This document shows, piece after piece, positions 5,814 to 12,482 of a DNA stretch of 12,911 bases. The notes beneath the pieces were generated by a model. It was not told the origin of the DNA, made no database searches, and saw nothing but the letters and a program-made list of their open reading frames with translations. The DNA lies in the NCBI GenBank assembly GCA_945483525.1, contig CALYRV010000051.1, positions 1 through 12,911 of the forward strand, in the 5' to 3' direction. This stretch comes from an uncultured Verrucomicrobiota bacterium. Lineage in GTDB: Bacteria; Verrucomicrobiota; Kiritimatiellia; RFP12; UBA1067. A program made the position numbers and the translations under genes. The first letter of the stretch is position 1. Each line of letters begins with the position of its first letter.

Positions 5814-6659
5814 TCAAGACTTGTTGAGGACGTGGACGTCGAGCTGCGGGAACGGGATGGAAATGCCGGCACGATCGTAGGATTCCTTGATCAGCTGCGT
5901 GGCCGAAGAAGTGACCGGCCAGTAATCGGCGTTGTTCACCCAGGCGCGGAACGTCAGAAGCACCGAACTGTCCTGCAAGGCCTTGACCAGAGAACAAGGC
6001 GCCGGATCCTTCAACACCCCGGGTATCGTCCCTAACACCTCGATCGCGACCGCGCAGGCCTTGCCGATATCCGAGGAATAGGAGACCCCGACCGAAATCT
6101 CGACACGCCGGATCGGCATCGCCGAATAGTTGACGATCGCCGAACCCCACGCCTGTTTATTAGGGATGGTGATCCGGCGGTTGTCCGCGGTAGTAAGCGT
6201 AACCGTCATCATGTCGAGGTGACGAACCGTTCCCTCGTATCCTGCGACCGTGACATAATCACCGATCTTGAACGGCTGGTTGAACGCGATCATGATGCCG
6301 GCCGCAAGCGAACCAAGTGACTCTTGAAACGCAAAACCGACAATGAAACCGGTCGCACCGAGTCCGGCGATAATCGGGCCCACGTTCACCCCGAGCTTCG
6401 AGATAACAACCGTAAGCAACACCGTCCAGGCGATCTTGGTGCCGACGGACACGAAAAACCGTTCCAACAGCACCTTGTCGCCGGTATGTTTATCGACAAA
6501 CTTGCGCAAGAACTTCGCCAAAAACATAATCGCTATGGCGCCGATGAGGAGGATAACCGAGGCGGCCACAATCCGCCCAGCGAAGTCCAGTCCGTTTTCA
6601 GCAATCCAGATCTTCGCTGGTTCGACTATATCCGATAAGATTTGCCCGTATACATTCAT
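5814..6659 (-). CDS. mscS: Small-conductance mechanosensitive channel (MscS family)
   Basis: MscS channels open under membrane tension and release solutes during osmotic downshift. The 281-residue product is close in length to E. coli MscS (286). It has three predicted membrane segments, at roughly residues 29-50, 69-92 and 94-125. The third contains the pore-type motif IIAGLGATGFIVGFAFQESLGSLAAGI, followed by FNQPFKIGDYVTVAGYEGTV, the start of the cytoplasmic beta domain. The MscS C-terminal domain follows and ends near IPFPQLDVHVLNKS. ATG at 6659 is chosen over one at 6665, because AGAGG ends exactly where the upstream ATG begins but is six bases from the downstream one. It lies 24 bases after pfk, is probably the last gene of that operon, and is followed by a strong terminator. 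Confidence 0.93.
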   Translation of the reverse strand: MNVYGQILSDIVEPAKIWIAENGLDFAGRIVAASVILLIGAIAIMFLAKFLRKFVDKHTGDKVLLERFFVSVGTKIAWTVLLTVVISKLGVNVGPIIAGLGATGFIVGFAFQESLGSLAAGIMIAFNQPFKIGDYVTVAGYEGTVRHLDMMTVTLTTADNRRITIPNKQAWGSAIVNYSAMPIRRVEISVGVSYSSDIGKACAVAIEVLGTIPGVLKDPAPCSLVKALQDSSVLLTFRAWVNNADYWPVTSSATQLIKESYDRAGISIPFPQLDVHVLNKS

Positions 6660-6683
6660 AACCATCCTCTGATCTCAATCCGT

Positions 6684-8051
6684 TTACGGAGCGAATGCGT
6701 CCGCGGCAGAAGCACCCCGCGAAGCGCCCTTGAAATAATATTCCTGTCCGGTCGCATCGAGCACGCAGTGCCAGAGCGCGCTGTCGGTGTAGATCTTCTG
6801 ACGCTGTATAGTCGCAAGCGCAATCGGGACGAGCGCATAGCTTTCGCCGATGTTGCCGACCACGCAGTCGGTACGTCCGGCCATCGCTGCGTGAACCGCG
6901 GCACGGGCAAGCATATAACAACGCAAAGCGTCCGTACCACGGGCTGGACAACTGCGAATGATGTAACTCGGATCGAAGTACTTGACTGAAGAATCGATGC
7001 CCTTCTCCCTGAAGTACTCGGTGCAACGCCGCTTGAGGAACTCGCCGATGTCCTTCTTGAGAACGTTCCCGCTCGCGTCACGGCGCTCCTCGCCCTCAAG
7101 CAGTTCCTGGCCCGCCCCCTCAGCGACGACGATCACCGCATGGGATTTGCCTCGCGCAAACCGCCGTTCGAGTGCAGTGAGAAGCCCGTCCTCACCTTCC
7201 ATGGCGAACGCCACTTCCGGGACCAGACAGAAGTTGACCACAGGATTGGCGACCGTGGCTGCGGCAGCGATGAAGCCAGAATCGCGTCCCATTAGCTTTA
7301 CGAGTCCGATACCGTGAGGCGTGCCCTTCGCCTCCACATGGGCATTGCGGATCACCTCGGAAGCCTCACTGACCGCGGTTTCGAATCCGAACGACCGACC
7401 GACGAACATGAGATCGTTGTCGATCGTCTTTGGAATGCCGACGACGGAGATCTTGAGTCCGCGCCGCGCCACTTCCGCCGCGATCGCGCTCGCGCCCCGC
7501 AACGTTCCATCGCCGCCGATGCAGAAAAGGATATTGATGTTCATCCTCACGAGCGTATCCACCATTACGTCCACTGGCTGATTGCCGCGGCTAGATCCGA
7601 GTATGGTTCCTCCCCGCTCGTGGATCGTGTCAACCGCGTCCGGGTCGAGCATCATCGGCTCATAGCCGAACTTAGGGTTCAAGCCGGCGTAACCGTAACG
7701 AATCCCGAAGATGCTCTTCACGCCATAATCGTTGGCGAGAATCTCAACAATACCCTTGATGACTGTGTTGAGCCCCGGACAGAGTCCGCCCGCGGTCAGG
7801 ATCGCGGCGCGGGTCCAGGAAGGATCGTGGAAAATCTTCTCCTTCGCTCCAGCGCGTTCGAAAGTCGGCAAATGACCGAGTCCGTTCTCAGCGAACCGCG
7901 CATGACTCTCATTCTCGGTTGCGAAGATCCGTTCTCCGTCCGGGACGAACTGTCCGGCCGACATCGGAGACTGTAGCCGGCATTCGCCGAGCGTGCTGAC
8001 CTGGCAAGTGAAACGTTCACGGTCCGAGAGAATTCGATCAAGTACATTCAT
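6684..8051 (-). CDS. pfk: 6-phosphofructokinase, long (TP0108/group II-like) type
   Basis: Phosphorylates fructose 6-phosphate to fructose 1,6-bisphosphate in glycolysis. The 455-residue protein has an N-terminal extension of about 80 residues before the PFK fold. It then has AAILTAGGLCPGLN (82-95), GGTILGSSRG (147-156), the phosphoryl-donor motif CIGGDGTLRGA (177-187), and PKTIDNDLMFVGRSFGFETA (207-226), with the catalytic TIDND. MGRDSGFIAA follows. Gly after GGD normally indicates ATP, whereas the Lys in PKTIDND is typical of pyrophosphate-type and long PFKs. The Gly/Lys combination is known in ATP-dependent enzymes such as trypanosome PFK, so ATP is the more likely donor. It starts 8 bases after the fumarase beta stop, in one operon with the fumarase genes and mscS. 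Confidence 0.9.
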   Translation of the reverse strand: MNVLDRILSDRERFTCQVSTLGECRLQSPMSAGQFVPDGERIFATENESHARFAENGLGHLPTFERAGAKEKIFHDPSWTRAAILTAGGLCPGLNTVIKGIVEILANDYGVKSIFGIRYGYAGLNPKFGYEPMMLDPDAVDTIHERGGTILGSSRGNQPVDVMVDTLVRMNINILFCIGGDGTLRGASAIAAEVARRGLKISVVGIPKTIDNDLMFVGRSFGFETAVSEASEVIRNAHVEAKGTPHGIGLVKLMGRDSGFIAAAATVANPVVNFCLVPEVAFAMEGEDGLLTALERRFARGKSHAVIVVAEGAGQELLEGEERRDASGNVLKKDIGEFLKRRCTEYFREKGIDSSVKYFDPSYIIRSCPARGTDALRCYMLARAAVHAAMAGRTDCVVGNIGESYALVPIALATIQRQKIYTDSALWHCVLDATGQEYYFKGASRGASAADAFAP

Positions 8052-8059
8052 GATACTAC

Positions 8060-8671
8060 TTACCTTTTGGGAACGGACAGCTCCGCCAGCCTAGCGCGCG
8101 ACACTGACGCGACTTCATCGAACAGACTCTTTCCGTGCGCATCCATCGCGACGATACCGGTGAAGTTCTCGACATCAAAATGCCAGACAGCCTCGGCAGC
8201 CCCGAACTCTTCGAGCAGCGAAACCCCAGCGACCTTCTTCACCGCCGCCGCGGACAAGGCCGCCGCTCCGCCAACGGCCTGAATATAGACGCACCCGTAT
8301 TTCTTCATCGCGGCGAGCGTCGCCGCATCCATCCCCCCCTTGCCGATCACAAGCCGCACTCCGCTCTTCGCGATGAAAGCGGGTTCGTAGGGATTCTCTC
8401 GGACGGACGTCGTCGGCCCCGCAGCCTTCACGATCCAGGCGTTGGGATGTTCGGGTGTTTTTGGGGGTGGAGTTGAAGAAGATCGAATCACGACAGGACC
8501 GCAATGATAGAGTGCACCGTCCCTGAAGTCGACTGGCAGCTTCCCGCCGTCAGCGAAGTACTTGTGGAACTTGTCGCGCCCTGTGTAGATGCGCCCGGTA
8601 ATGGACACGGCATCACCAGCCTTCAGCGCGCGCACCTGCTTTTCACCGAAAGGATATCCAAGTCTGATCAT
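8060..8671 (-). CDS. Class I fumarate hydratase, beta (C-terminal domain) subunit
   Basis: Pairs with the upstream alpha subunit to form an iron-sulphur hydratase that interconverts fumarate and malate (the L-tartrate dehydratase family is the alternative). The 203-residue product shows RALKAGDAVSITGRIYTGRDKFHK (14-37), DGALYHCGPVV (51-61), AAGPTTSVRENPYEP (83-97), the diagnostic GKGGMDAATLAAMKKYGCVYIQAVGGAAAL, and a C-terminal WHFDVENFTGIVAMDAHG. Between CGPVV and WIVKAAGPTTS there is an extra Ser/Pro/Thr-rich run (about 62-76), longer than the few residues usual here. ATG at 8671 has GGTGATGAT ahead, partly created by the heptamer repeat at 8679-8713. It starts 21 bases after the alpha stop and ends 8 bases before pfk. 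Confidence 0.92.
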   Translation of the reverse strand: MIRLGYPFGEKQVRALKAGDAVSITGRIYTGRDKFHKYFADGGKLPVDFRDGALYHCGPVVIRSSSTPPPKTPEHPNAWIVKAAGPTTSVRENPYEPAFIAKSGVRLVIGKGGMDAATLAAMKKYGCVYIQAVGGAAALSAAAVKKVAGVSLLEEFGAAEAVWHFDVENFTGIVAMDAHGKSLFDEVASVSRARLAELSVPKR

Positions 8672-8678
8672 ATCATCA

Positions 8679-8713
8679 CCACAAACCTCGAATCACGAAC
8701 CACGAACCACGAT
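8679..8713 (-). repeat. Five heptamer repeats at the fumarase alpha/beta junction
   Basis: On the minus strand five 7-base units run in register: ATCGTGG, TTCGTGG, TTCGTGA, TTCGAGG, TTTGTGG (35 bases). The alpha-subunit stop codon (8695-8693) falls inside the third unit, so the last residues of that protein (IVVRGS) are encoded by repeat. The GAGG in the fourth unit and the final GG lie just upstream of the beta ATG. A related TCGATGTTTGTGG occurs at 9668-9656, upstream of the alpha gene. Confidence 0.8.
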
Positions 8714-9610
8714 CGTCCGCCGGCGGCAGGCCCAGCACATGTAGGCGACCGTAACGAAGAACGATGCCGGAACGCGTGGACGCGACGCGATCTTCACACC
8801 GAGCAGCGTGGTCTTGCCGCCGAGGCCCATCGGACCGATCCCCAGCGAGTTCGCCTCCTTCAAGATCCGTTTCTCAAGCTTACGGAGCGGAAGGGATTCC
8901 GCATCCCCGGCTAAACCGACTCCGCCAACTGGGGATGCGGAATCCTTTCCGCTCCCGAGCGGACGCAGCAGCTGCTCTTTCGCGACCTCGTACGCCGTCG
9001 CCCGGTCCCCGCCGATGCAGACGCCTAGAATACCAGGCGCGCAGCCGAATCCCTGAGCCTTCACGACCGCGTCAAGGATACACTTGCGAACGCCCTCGAG
9101 ATCGCGTCCCGCACCAAGCGACGAATCCGGTAGCGAAAACTGCCGTGACATGTTCTCACTACCGCCGCCCTTCATAAGCAGAGTTACAGTTCCGCCATTC
9201 CTCATTCCACATTTCTCATTCATCATTTCGCGCACGTAGTGCACGACCGGTGCGCCATCGCAACAGTTGTCGTCATGGCTCCTGCCGGTGACGGAATCAA
9301 TGCAGTTCTTACGAAGATAACCTCGCTCGGTCGCAATGGCAACAGCCTGCTTGATCACTGCAGGAGTGACCTTACGCTTAAGAGACTCGTCGATGTAGAA
9401 AGCAAGCGTACCGGTATCCTGACAAAGCGGTGTGGACTCACGCTTCGCAAGCGCGCAGTTATCGAGAATCGTCTTCAGCACGACCGCGGCACTTTTACCG
9501 CGCGCTTCCTTACGAAAAGCAGAGCGAATGGCCTTGAGGACATCCTCCGGAAGCGACGAACTCGTATCCCGAATCAGTTCGACTATTCTATCTACTATTT
9601 TAACTTTCAC
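8693..9610 (-). CDS. Class I fumarate hydratase, alpha (iron-sulphur) subunit
   Basis: Carries the [4Fe-4S] cluster of a two-subunit class I fumarase. Among 305 residues the likely cluster ligands are Cys63 in PLCQDTGT, Cys190 in GFGCAPGILGVCIGGDR and Cys292 in AYMCWACRR. Other hallmarks are RKNCIDSVTGRSHDDN (100-115), KGGGSENMS (147-155) and GIGPMGLGGKTTLLGVKI. The start is GTG at 9610: an in-frame TGA lies a short way upstream and no ATG intervenes. No clear Shine-Dalgarno is seen. Three oddities occur: a heptamer repeat within codons around 128-138, a 72-base palindromic element at residues 219-243 that makes this loop longer than usual, and a C-terminus formed by another heptamer repeat. 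All cluster and signature residues survive, so it should be functional. The alternative substrate is L-tartrate. Confidence 0.92.
   Translation of the reverse strand: MKVKIVDRIVELIRDTSSSLPEDVLKAIRSAFRKEARGKSAAVVLKTILDNCALAKRESTPLCQDTGTLAFYIDESLKRKVTPAVIKQAVAIATERGYLRKNCIDSVTGRSHDDNCCDGAPVVHYVREMMNEKCGMRNGGTVTLLMKGGGSENMSRQFSLPDSSLGAGRDLEGVRKCILDAVVKAQGFGCAPGILGVCIGGDRATAYEVAKEQLLRPLGSGKDSASPVGGVGLAGDAESLPLRKLEKRILKEANSLGIGPMGLGGKTTLLGVKIASRPRVPASFFVTVAYMCWACRRRTIVVRGS
8884..8955. repeat. 72-base inverted-repeat element inserted in frame in fumarase alpha
   Basis: Two 25-base arms (8884-8908 and 8931-8955) are reverse complements at 24 of 25 positions, around a 22-base centre. Each arm also contains a small inner palindrome (GGGAT-TCCGC-ATCCC in the left arm). 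The element spans exactly 72 bases, so the frame is kept. It encodes residues about 219-243 (GSGKDSASPVGGV... to ...ESLPLR), where the family normally has only a short linker before the LEKRIL helix. The nested-hairpin form recalls REP/BIME or Rickettsia palindromic elements, but no second copy is visible in this window. Confidence 0.85.
9196..9230 (+). repeat. Five heptamer repeats inside fumarase alpha coding sequence
   Basis: On the plus strand the units read CATTCCT, CATTCCA, CATTTCT, CATTCAT, CATTTCG. They are related to the CATTCCC units (minus strand) upstream of queD at 11676-11723, in opposite orientation. They encode roughly EMMNEKCGMRNG of the alpha subunit, a variable loop just before the conserved KGGGSENMS motif. 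Confidence 0.6.
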
Positions 9611-9678
9611 TTTGAAATAGCCGTTAGTTGTTAGCTGTCAATCCTGATATTCTCGCCACAAACATCGAGGGCCAAGCA

Positions 9679-10500
9679 CTACTTGCCCATCCCGAAAAGC
9701 TTCAACGTAGCGCGGAAGTCGGCTGGCAACGGCGAATGGACCTTGATCTCCTCGTGGGAAAGCGGATCAGGAAGCGCGAGCGTAGAAGCGTGAAGCATCT
9801 GACGCGGAACCTGCATAAGACGCGGATCCCGCGCTTGCTTGAGCCCGAAGACTCGGTCGCCTACGATCGGCGAACGCACGGATGACAGATGTCGGCGAAT
9901 CTGATTGGTGCGACCAGTTTCGATCCTGACCCGCAGGAACGACGCGTTGCGCCCGACCGCTTCGCGGGAGACCTTCGAAACCGCCGGCTGTCCGTCCAGC
10001 GGCGCATCGATTACCTGATGCGCGAACTTGAATTCCCCAGCGCAAATGGCGTGATAAGTCTTCGAAACCTTGTGAGTCTTGAAAACCTCAATCGCGGCAA
10101 CAAGAGCCGCATGGTTCTTCGCGAAAAGAAGACAGCCGGTAGTGTCTCGATCAAGACGATGCACGGCCTCAAGGGTCGGAATCTTCTCCTGCACGCGAAG
10201 GATCGCCTCCGTAGACTTAGGATCGTCGCAACTAACTATCCCCGCCGGCTTATCGGCGACAAGATAATTCTCGTTCTGCCAAAGCACGCGTACATGGAAC
10301 TTCACTGGGGCCTTCGGGATACCCTTTTGCGCCTCGACGGTGTCTCCGGTCTTGAGCGCGAAGCGAGCCATCCAGATACACTTGCGGTTCACCCAGCAGC
10401 GACGCTGGTCAATGATTTCCTTGGCTCCGCGCTTGGAGAGAGAGAGCTTGGCTGCCAGGAAGTCCTGGAGAACCTTAGGATCGCCGGGATTGACGCGCAT
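9679..10500 (-). CDS. RluA-family RNA pseudouridine synthase with S4 domain
   Basis: Isomerises specific uridines to pseudouridine, usually in 23S rRNA or tRNA; the exact site cannot be read from sequence. The 273-residue product has an N-terminal S4 RNA-binding domain (about 8-65, LSKRGAKEIIDQRRCWVNRK) and a catalytic domain with YLVADKPAGIVS (79-90) and the active-site motif HRLDRDTTGCLLFAKN (114-129), in which Asp117 is the expected nucleophile. These are followed by KTYHAICAG (147-155) and RIETGRTNQIRRHLSSVRSPIVGD, the third family motif. It starts four bases after the stop of the PAS gene and has no strong Shine-Dalgarno, so translation is probably coupled. It ends 68 bases before the fumarase alpha GTG. 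Confidence 0.93.
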   Translation of the reverse strand: MRVNPGDPKVLQDFLAAKLSLSKRGAKEIIDQRRCWVNRKCIWMARFALKTGDTVEAQKGIPKAPVKFHVRVLWQNENYLVADKPAGIVSCDDPKSTEAILRVQEKIPTLEAVHRLDRDTTGCLLFAKNHAALVAAIEVFKTHKVSKTYHAICAGEFKFAHQVIDAPLDGQPAVSKVSREAVGRNASFLRVRIETGRTNQIRRHLSSVRSPIVGDRVFGLKQARDPRLMQVPRQMLHASTLALPDPLSHEEIKVHSPLPADFRATLKLFGMGK

Positions 10501-10504
10501 CGTC

Positions 10505-11218
10505 TCAGACCTTGATGATCGAGCCGACCACGCCGACGATCTTGTTCCCCATCTTACTAGGACCGAGCTTCACCTCGATCTCCTGGTCATCTTCATCATC
10601 GCCCTGCGCGACGATTCCGACCGAAGAGGTTACGCCTTCCAGCGCCTTCTGAAAATCAGCAGGCAACGGGTCGTCATTAATGAAATCCGCGAAAGTGTGG
10701 GTGCGAGCCTCTTCGAGATCGCCAAGCCCGAACATATCGAGGAACTCCTGATTGACCTCGGTAAAAGTTCCATCCCGGCCGCAAGCGAAGAGTGCGGCAC
10801 CGGCGATATCAAAGGCATTCTCCTTCGCCCGCAGACGCTCGCGCAACTTGCGGCGACGCTCAATGTTACGCACTGTGAAGACGAGATCATCGGGATCAAT
10901 CAGATCGATCACCGAAACCGTCACTTCACACCAAAACTTCTCACCGTTCTTGCAGAGGCCTCGCCCATCGAGCAACATACGGTGGTCTTCGCCAAGCCCC
11001 TTACGGATACGCTGAACGATCGCGGTAGAAAGCCCAGCGATAAGCGTTGAAATCGGCTTATCAAGAACCTCATCCTGCGTGAAGCCAAAATGCTCCTCCG
11101 CGCGAGGATTGATTTCGATAATGTGTCCGTTAGGATCTGTAATCACCACCGAGTCGTACATTCCCGCCAAAAACTGACGGAACAGTGACTTGCGGTCTTT
11201 GGGAACGAAAAGTGGCAT
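10505..11218 (-). CDS. Orphan tandem PAS-domain protein
   Basis: PAS domains sense ligands, redox state or light, or mediate protein contacts. This 237-residue cytosolic protein has two and nothing else recognisable. PAS1 (about 12-115) contains GMYDSVVITDPNGHIIEINPRAEEHFGFTQDEVLDKP and a C-terminal EKFWCEVTVSVI...FTVRNIERRRK. A charged connecting helix follows (about 118-135, RRRKLRERLRAKENAF). PAS2 (about 135-237) contains ALFACGRDGTFTEVNQEFLDMFG. There is no kinase, GGDEF, HTH or membrane segment, so it must act through a partner. The frame stays open 35 codons upstream to 11323, but that stretch overlaps queD and contains the promoter. ATG at 11218, with TATAAT ten bases upstream, is the better start. 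It leads the rluA-fumarase-pfk-mscS run. Confidence 0.85.
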   Translation of the reverse strand: MPLFVPKDRKSLFRQFLAGMYDSVVITDPNGHIIEINPRAEEHFGFTQDEVLDKPISTLIAGLSTAIVQRIRKGLGEDHRMLLDGRGLCKNGEKFWCEVTVSVIDLIDPDDLVFTVRNIERRRKLRERLRAKENAFDIAGAALFACGRDGTFTEVNQEFLDMFGLGDLEEARTHTFADFINDDPLPADFQKALEGVTSSVGIVAQGDDEDDQEIEVKLGPSKMGNKIVGVVGSIIKV

Positions 11219-11237
11219 AACGCCGATTATTATAACA
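11219..11237 (-). promoter_or_regulatory. Promoter of the PAS gene (leaderless type)
   Basis: The minus strand has the extended -10 TGTTATAAT, with the box at 11234-11229, ten bases before the ATG at 11218. There is no Shine-Dalgarno in the gap and no good -35. The layout matches the promoters before the CARF and crn2-like genes. It probably drives the PAS-rluA-fumarase-pfk-mscS cluster. Confidence 0.6.
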
Positions 11238-11258
11238 CAATTTGTCAGAAGAATGCAA

Positions 11259-11675
11259 TCAACCCCGGTAAGTCGCCGAAGAATCAGCGGTCTCCCAAAC
11301 CGTAACCGCAGAGAGTCCGGCAATCAGCGGAGTCAGTATCTCAAAGAAATGCCTGGCGAGATTCTCAGCCGTCGAGCGATACGGAAGTGCAACCGTGCGC
11401 ATGCCGTGCTTCTCAACAACGGCCGCGATTTCGCGCTCGCCCTCGGAAGCGGTGTTGTAGATGAAGGCATGATCGAACCTGTCGCAGATCTCCGCGGTTG
11501 CAATGCGTTTCAACTCTTTGAAATCGATGACCATGCCGCCCTCCGCCAACGGATCATCACAGGAGACGGAGACGTCTACGCGGTAGGTATGTCCATGAAG
11601 ATTACGGCAGAGGCCCTCGTGATTGGTGAGGATGTGCGCGGCATCGAACTTGACGGTCTTGGTAACGGTGGTCAT
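11259..11675 (-). CDS. queD: 6-carboxy-5,6,7,8-tetrahydropterin synthase (QueD/PTPS family)
   Basis: Makes 6-carboxytetrahydropterin from dihydroneopterin triphosphate in queuosine (preQ0) synthesis; a 6-pyruvoyl-tetrahydropterin synthase role is the family alternative. The 138-residue product has the zinc ligands His14 (FDAAH), His27 and His29 (LCRNLHGHTY), and the catalytic Cys23 four residues before His27. Further motifs are MVIDFKELK, DHAFIYN (Asp-His of the catalytic set) and WETADSSATY, with the pterin-anchoring Glu. The start ATG abuts a C-rich heptamer repeat (11676-11723), leaving no Shine-Dalgarno. The CARF-like leaderless layout does not apply, because no TATAAT is seen. Transcription presumably comes from upstream (argS/EIIA). 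Confidence 0.93.
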   Translation of the reverse strand: MTTVTKTVKFDAAHILTNHEGLCRNLHGHTYRVDVSVSCDDPLAEGGMVIDFKELKRIATAEICDRFDHAFIYNTASEGEREIAAVVEKHGMRTVALPYRSTAENLARHFFEILTPLIAGLSAVTVWETADSSATYRG

Positions 11676-11723
11676 GGGGAATGGGGATGGGGAATGGGGA
11701 ATAGGGAATGGGGAATGGGGAAT
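11676..11723 (+). repeat. Seven GGGGAAT heptamers filling the queD leader
   Basis: On the plus strand the units are GGGGAAT, GGGGAT (one base short), GGGGAAT, GGGGAAT, AGGGAAT, GGGGAAT, GGGGAAT. The array occupies almost all of the 57 bases between the upstream stop and the queD ATG, and touches the ATG. Multiple G4 runs with 2-3 base gaps make a strong G-quadruplex motif on the template strand; the mRNA is C-rich here. Confidence 0.95.
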
Positions 11724-11732
11724 TGAAGATGC

Positions 11733-12449
11733 TCATTTTGCGTCCGCGACAAGCTTTTCTTCGGCAACGCGAATTGCGGTGATCACGGCTTCCGGAGTTT
11801 CGGCGGCATCGAGAGCGGCGAGGAAATCCATCGCATGGGCCATTACCGCGAGACGAGCGAGGATATGGAGATGCATCTCGTGATCCGTCGAGCAGATGAG
11901 GAAGAAGTGACGCGTCGGCTCGTCGTCCGGAGCCCCGAAGAAAACGCCGCGCACGGACCTTCCGTAGGCGATGAACGTCTCCTCGAAGAGATAGGGATCG
12001 TGAAAACGCGGATGCAGGAACGCGGCGCCTTCGCCGACCGCCGTCGAAGCGATCTCCTCGCGCTCCTTGAGCTCGGCGAAGAGTCCGTCGGCATCATAGA
12101 CATACCCGGTCTTCGCGGCGAGGTCGCTCATGTCGCGGATCGCTCCCGCCTTCGCCTTTGACGGCAGCGCGAGTTCCACACCCTCGGGACGGAATAGCTG
12201 CCATATCCGCCAGTCAGTGTTCTTCGCCCGACGATGCTCGTCGAGGATCACCTGATGCTGACGGTTCTGCTCCTTCGCGCCCGCGGCGAGGAAATTCCGC
12301 TGCGCCCACTCGTCCAGATCGCGGTGGCGGAAGTACCAGTCCCCTCCGTGCTCGTCCGCGGCGATTTCGCCGCGCTGCGCGGCATGCCGCAGTTCGTTCA
12401 CGTCCATGTGGACGTGTTCCGCAGCCTGTTTTAAATTGAGGACTTCCAC
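11733..12449 (-). CDS. HTH-EIIA fusion: excisionase-like DNA-binding domain plus PTS EIIA (PtsN-like)
   Basis: The N-terminus (about 1-50, VLNLKQAAEHVHMDVNELRHAAQRGEI...WYFRHRDLDEWAQ) is a MerR/excisionase-type helix-turn-helix. The C-terminal part (about 98-238) resembles the nitrogen-type PTS EIIA domain: IASTAVGEGAAFLHPR holds the candidate phosphorylated histidine (His146 from the GTG start), and HFFLICSTDHEMHLHILARLAVM matches the family's C-terminal helix region. The likely role (inference) is phosphorylation-dependent control of transcription or metabolism. No other PTS component is in the window. GTG at 12449 is preferred: GAGG lies six bases upstream of it, but abuts the alternative TTG at 12455. 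The gene is 33 bases after argS and 57 bases before queD. Confidence 0.85.
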   Translation of the reverse strand: MEVLNLKQAAEHVHMDVNELRHAAQRGEIAADEHGGDWYFRHRDLDEWAQRNFLAAGAKEQNRQHQVILDEHRRAKNTDWRIWQLFRPEGVELALPSKAKAGAIRDMSDLAAKTGYVYDADGLFAELKEREEIASTAVGEGAAFLHPRFHDPYLFEETFIAYGRSVRGVFFGAPDDEPTRHFFLICSTDHEMHLHILARLAVMAHAMDFLAALDAAETPEAVITAIRVAEEKLVADAK

Positions 12450-12482
12450 TGTCAACCTCGACCTATCACCTACAGCCTTCTC

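Noticed and set aside
5692..6150. 152-codon minus frame overlapping mscS and the terminator
   Set aside because: Out of frame with a clear MscS protein, Gly/Arg-rich, and it reads through the terminator hairpin.
9611..9678. TTGACA at 9641-9636 (minus strand) as the -35 of a fumarase promoter
   Set aside because: At 16-18 bases downstream there is only TATTTC/ATTTCA, a poor -10. Readthrough from the PAS promoter explains expression more simply.
11219..11323. N-terminal extension of the PAS protein
   Set aside because: It overlaps queD in another frame and covers the promoter; the ATG at 11218 fits the PAS domain and promoter better.
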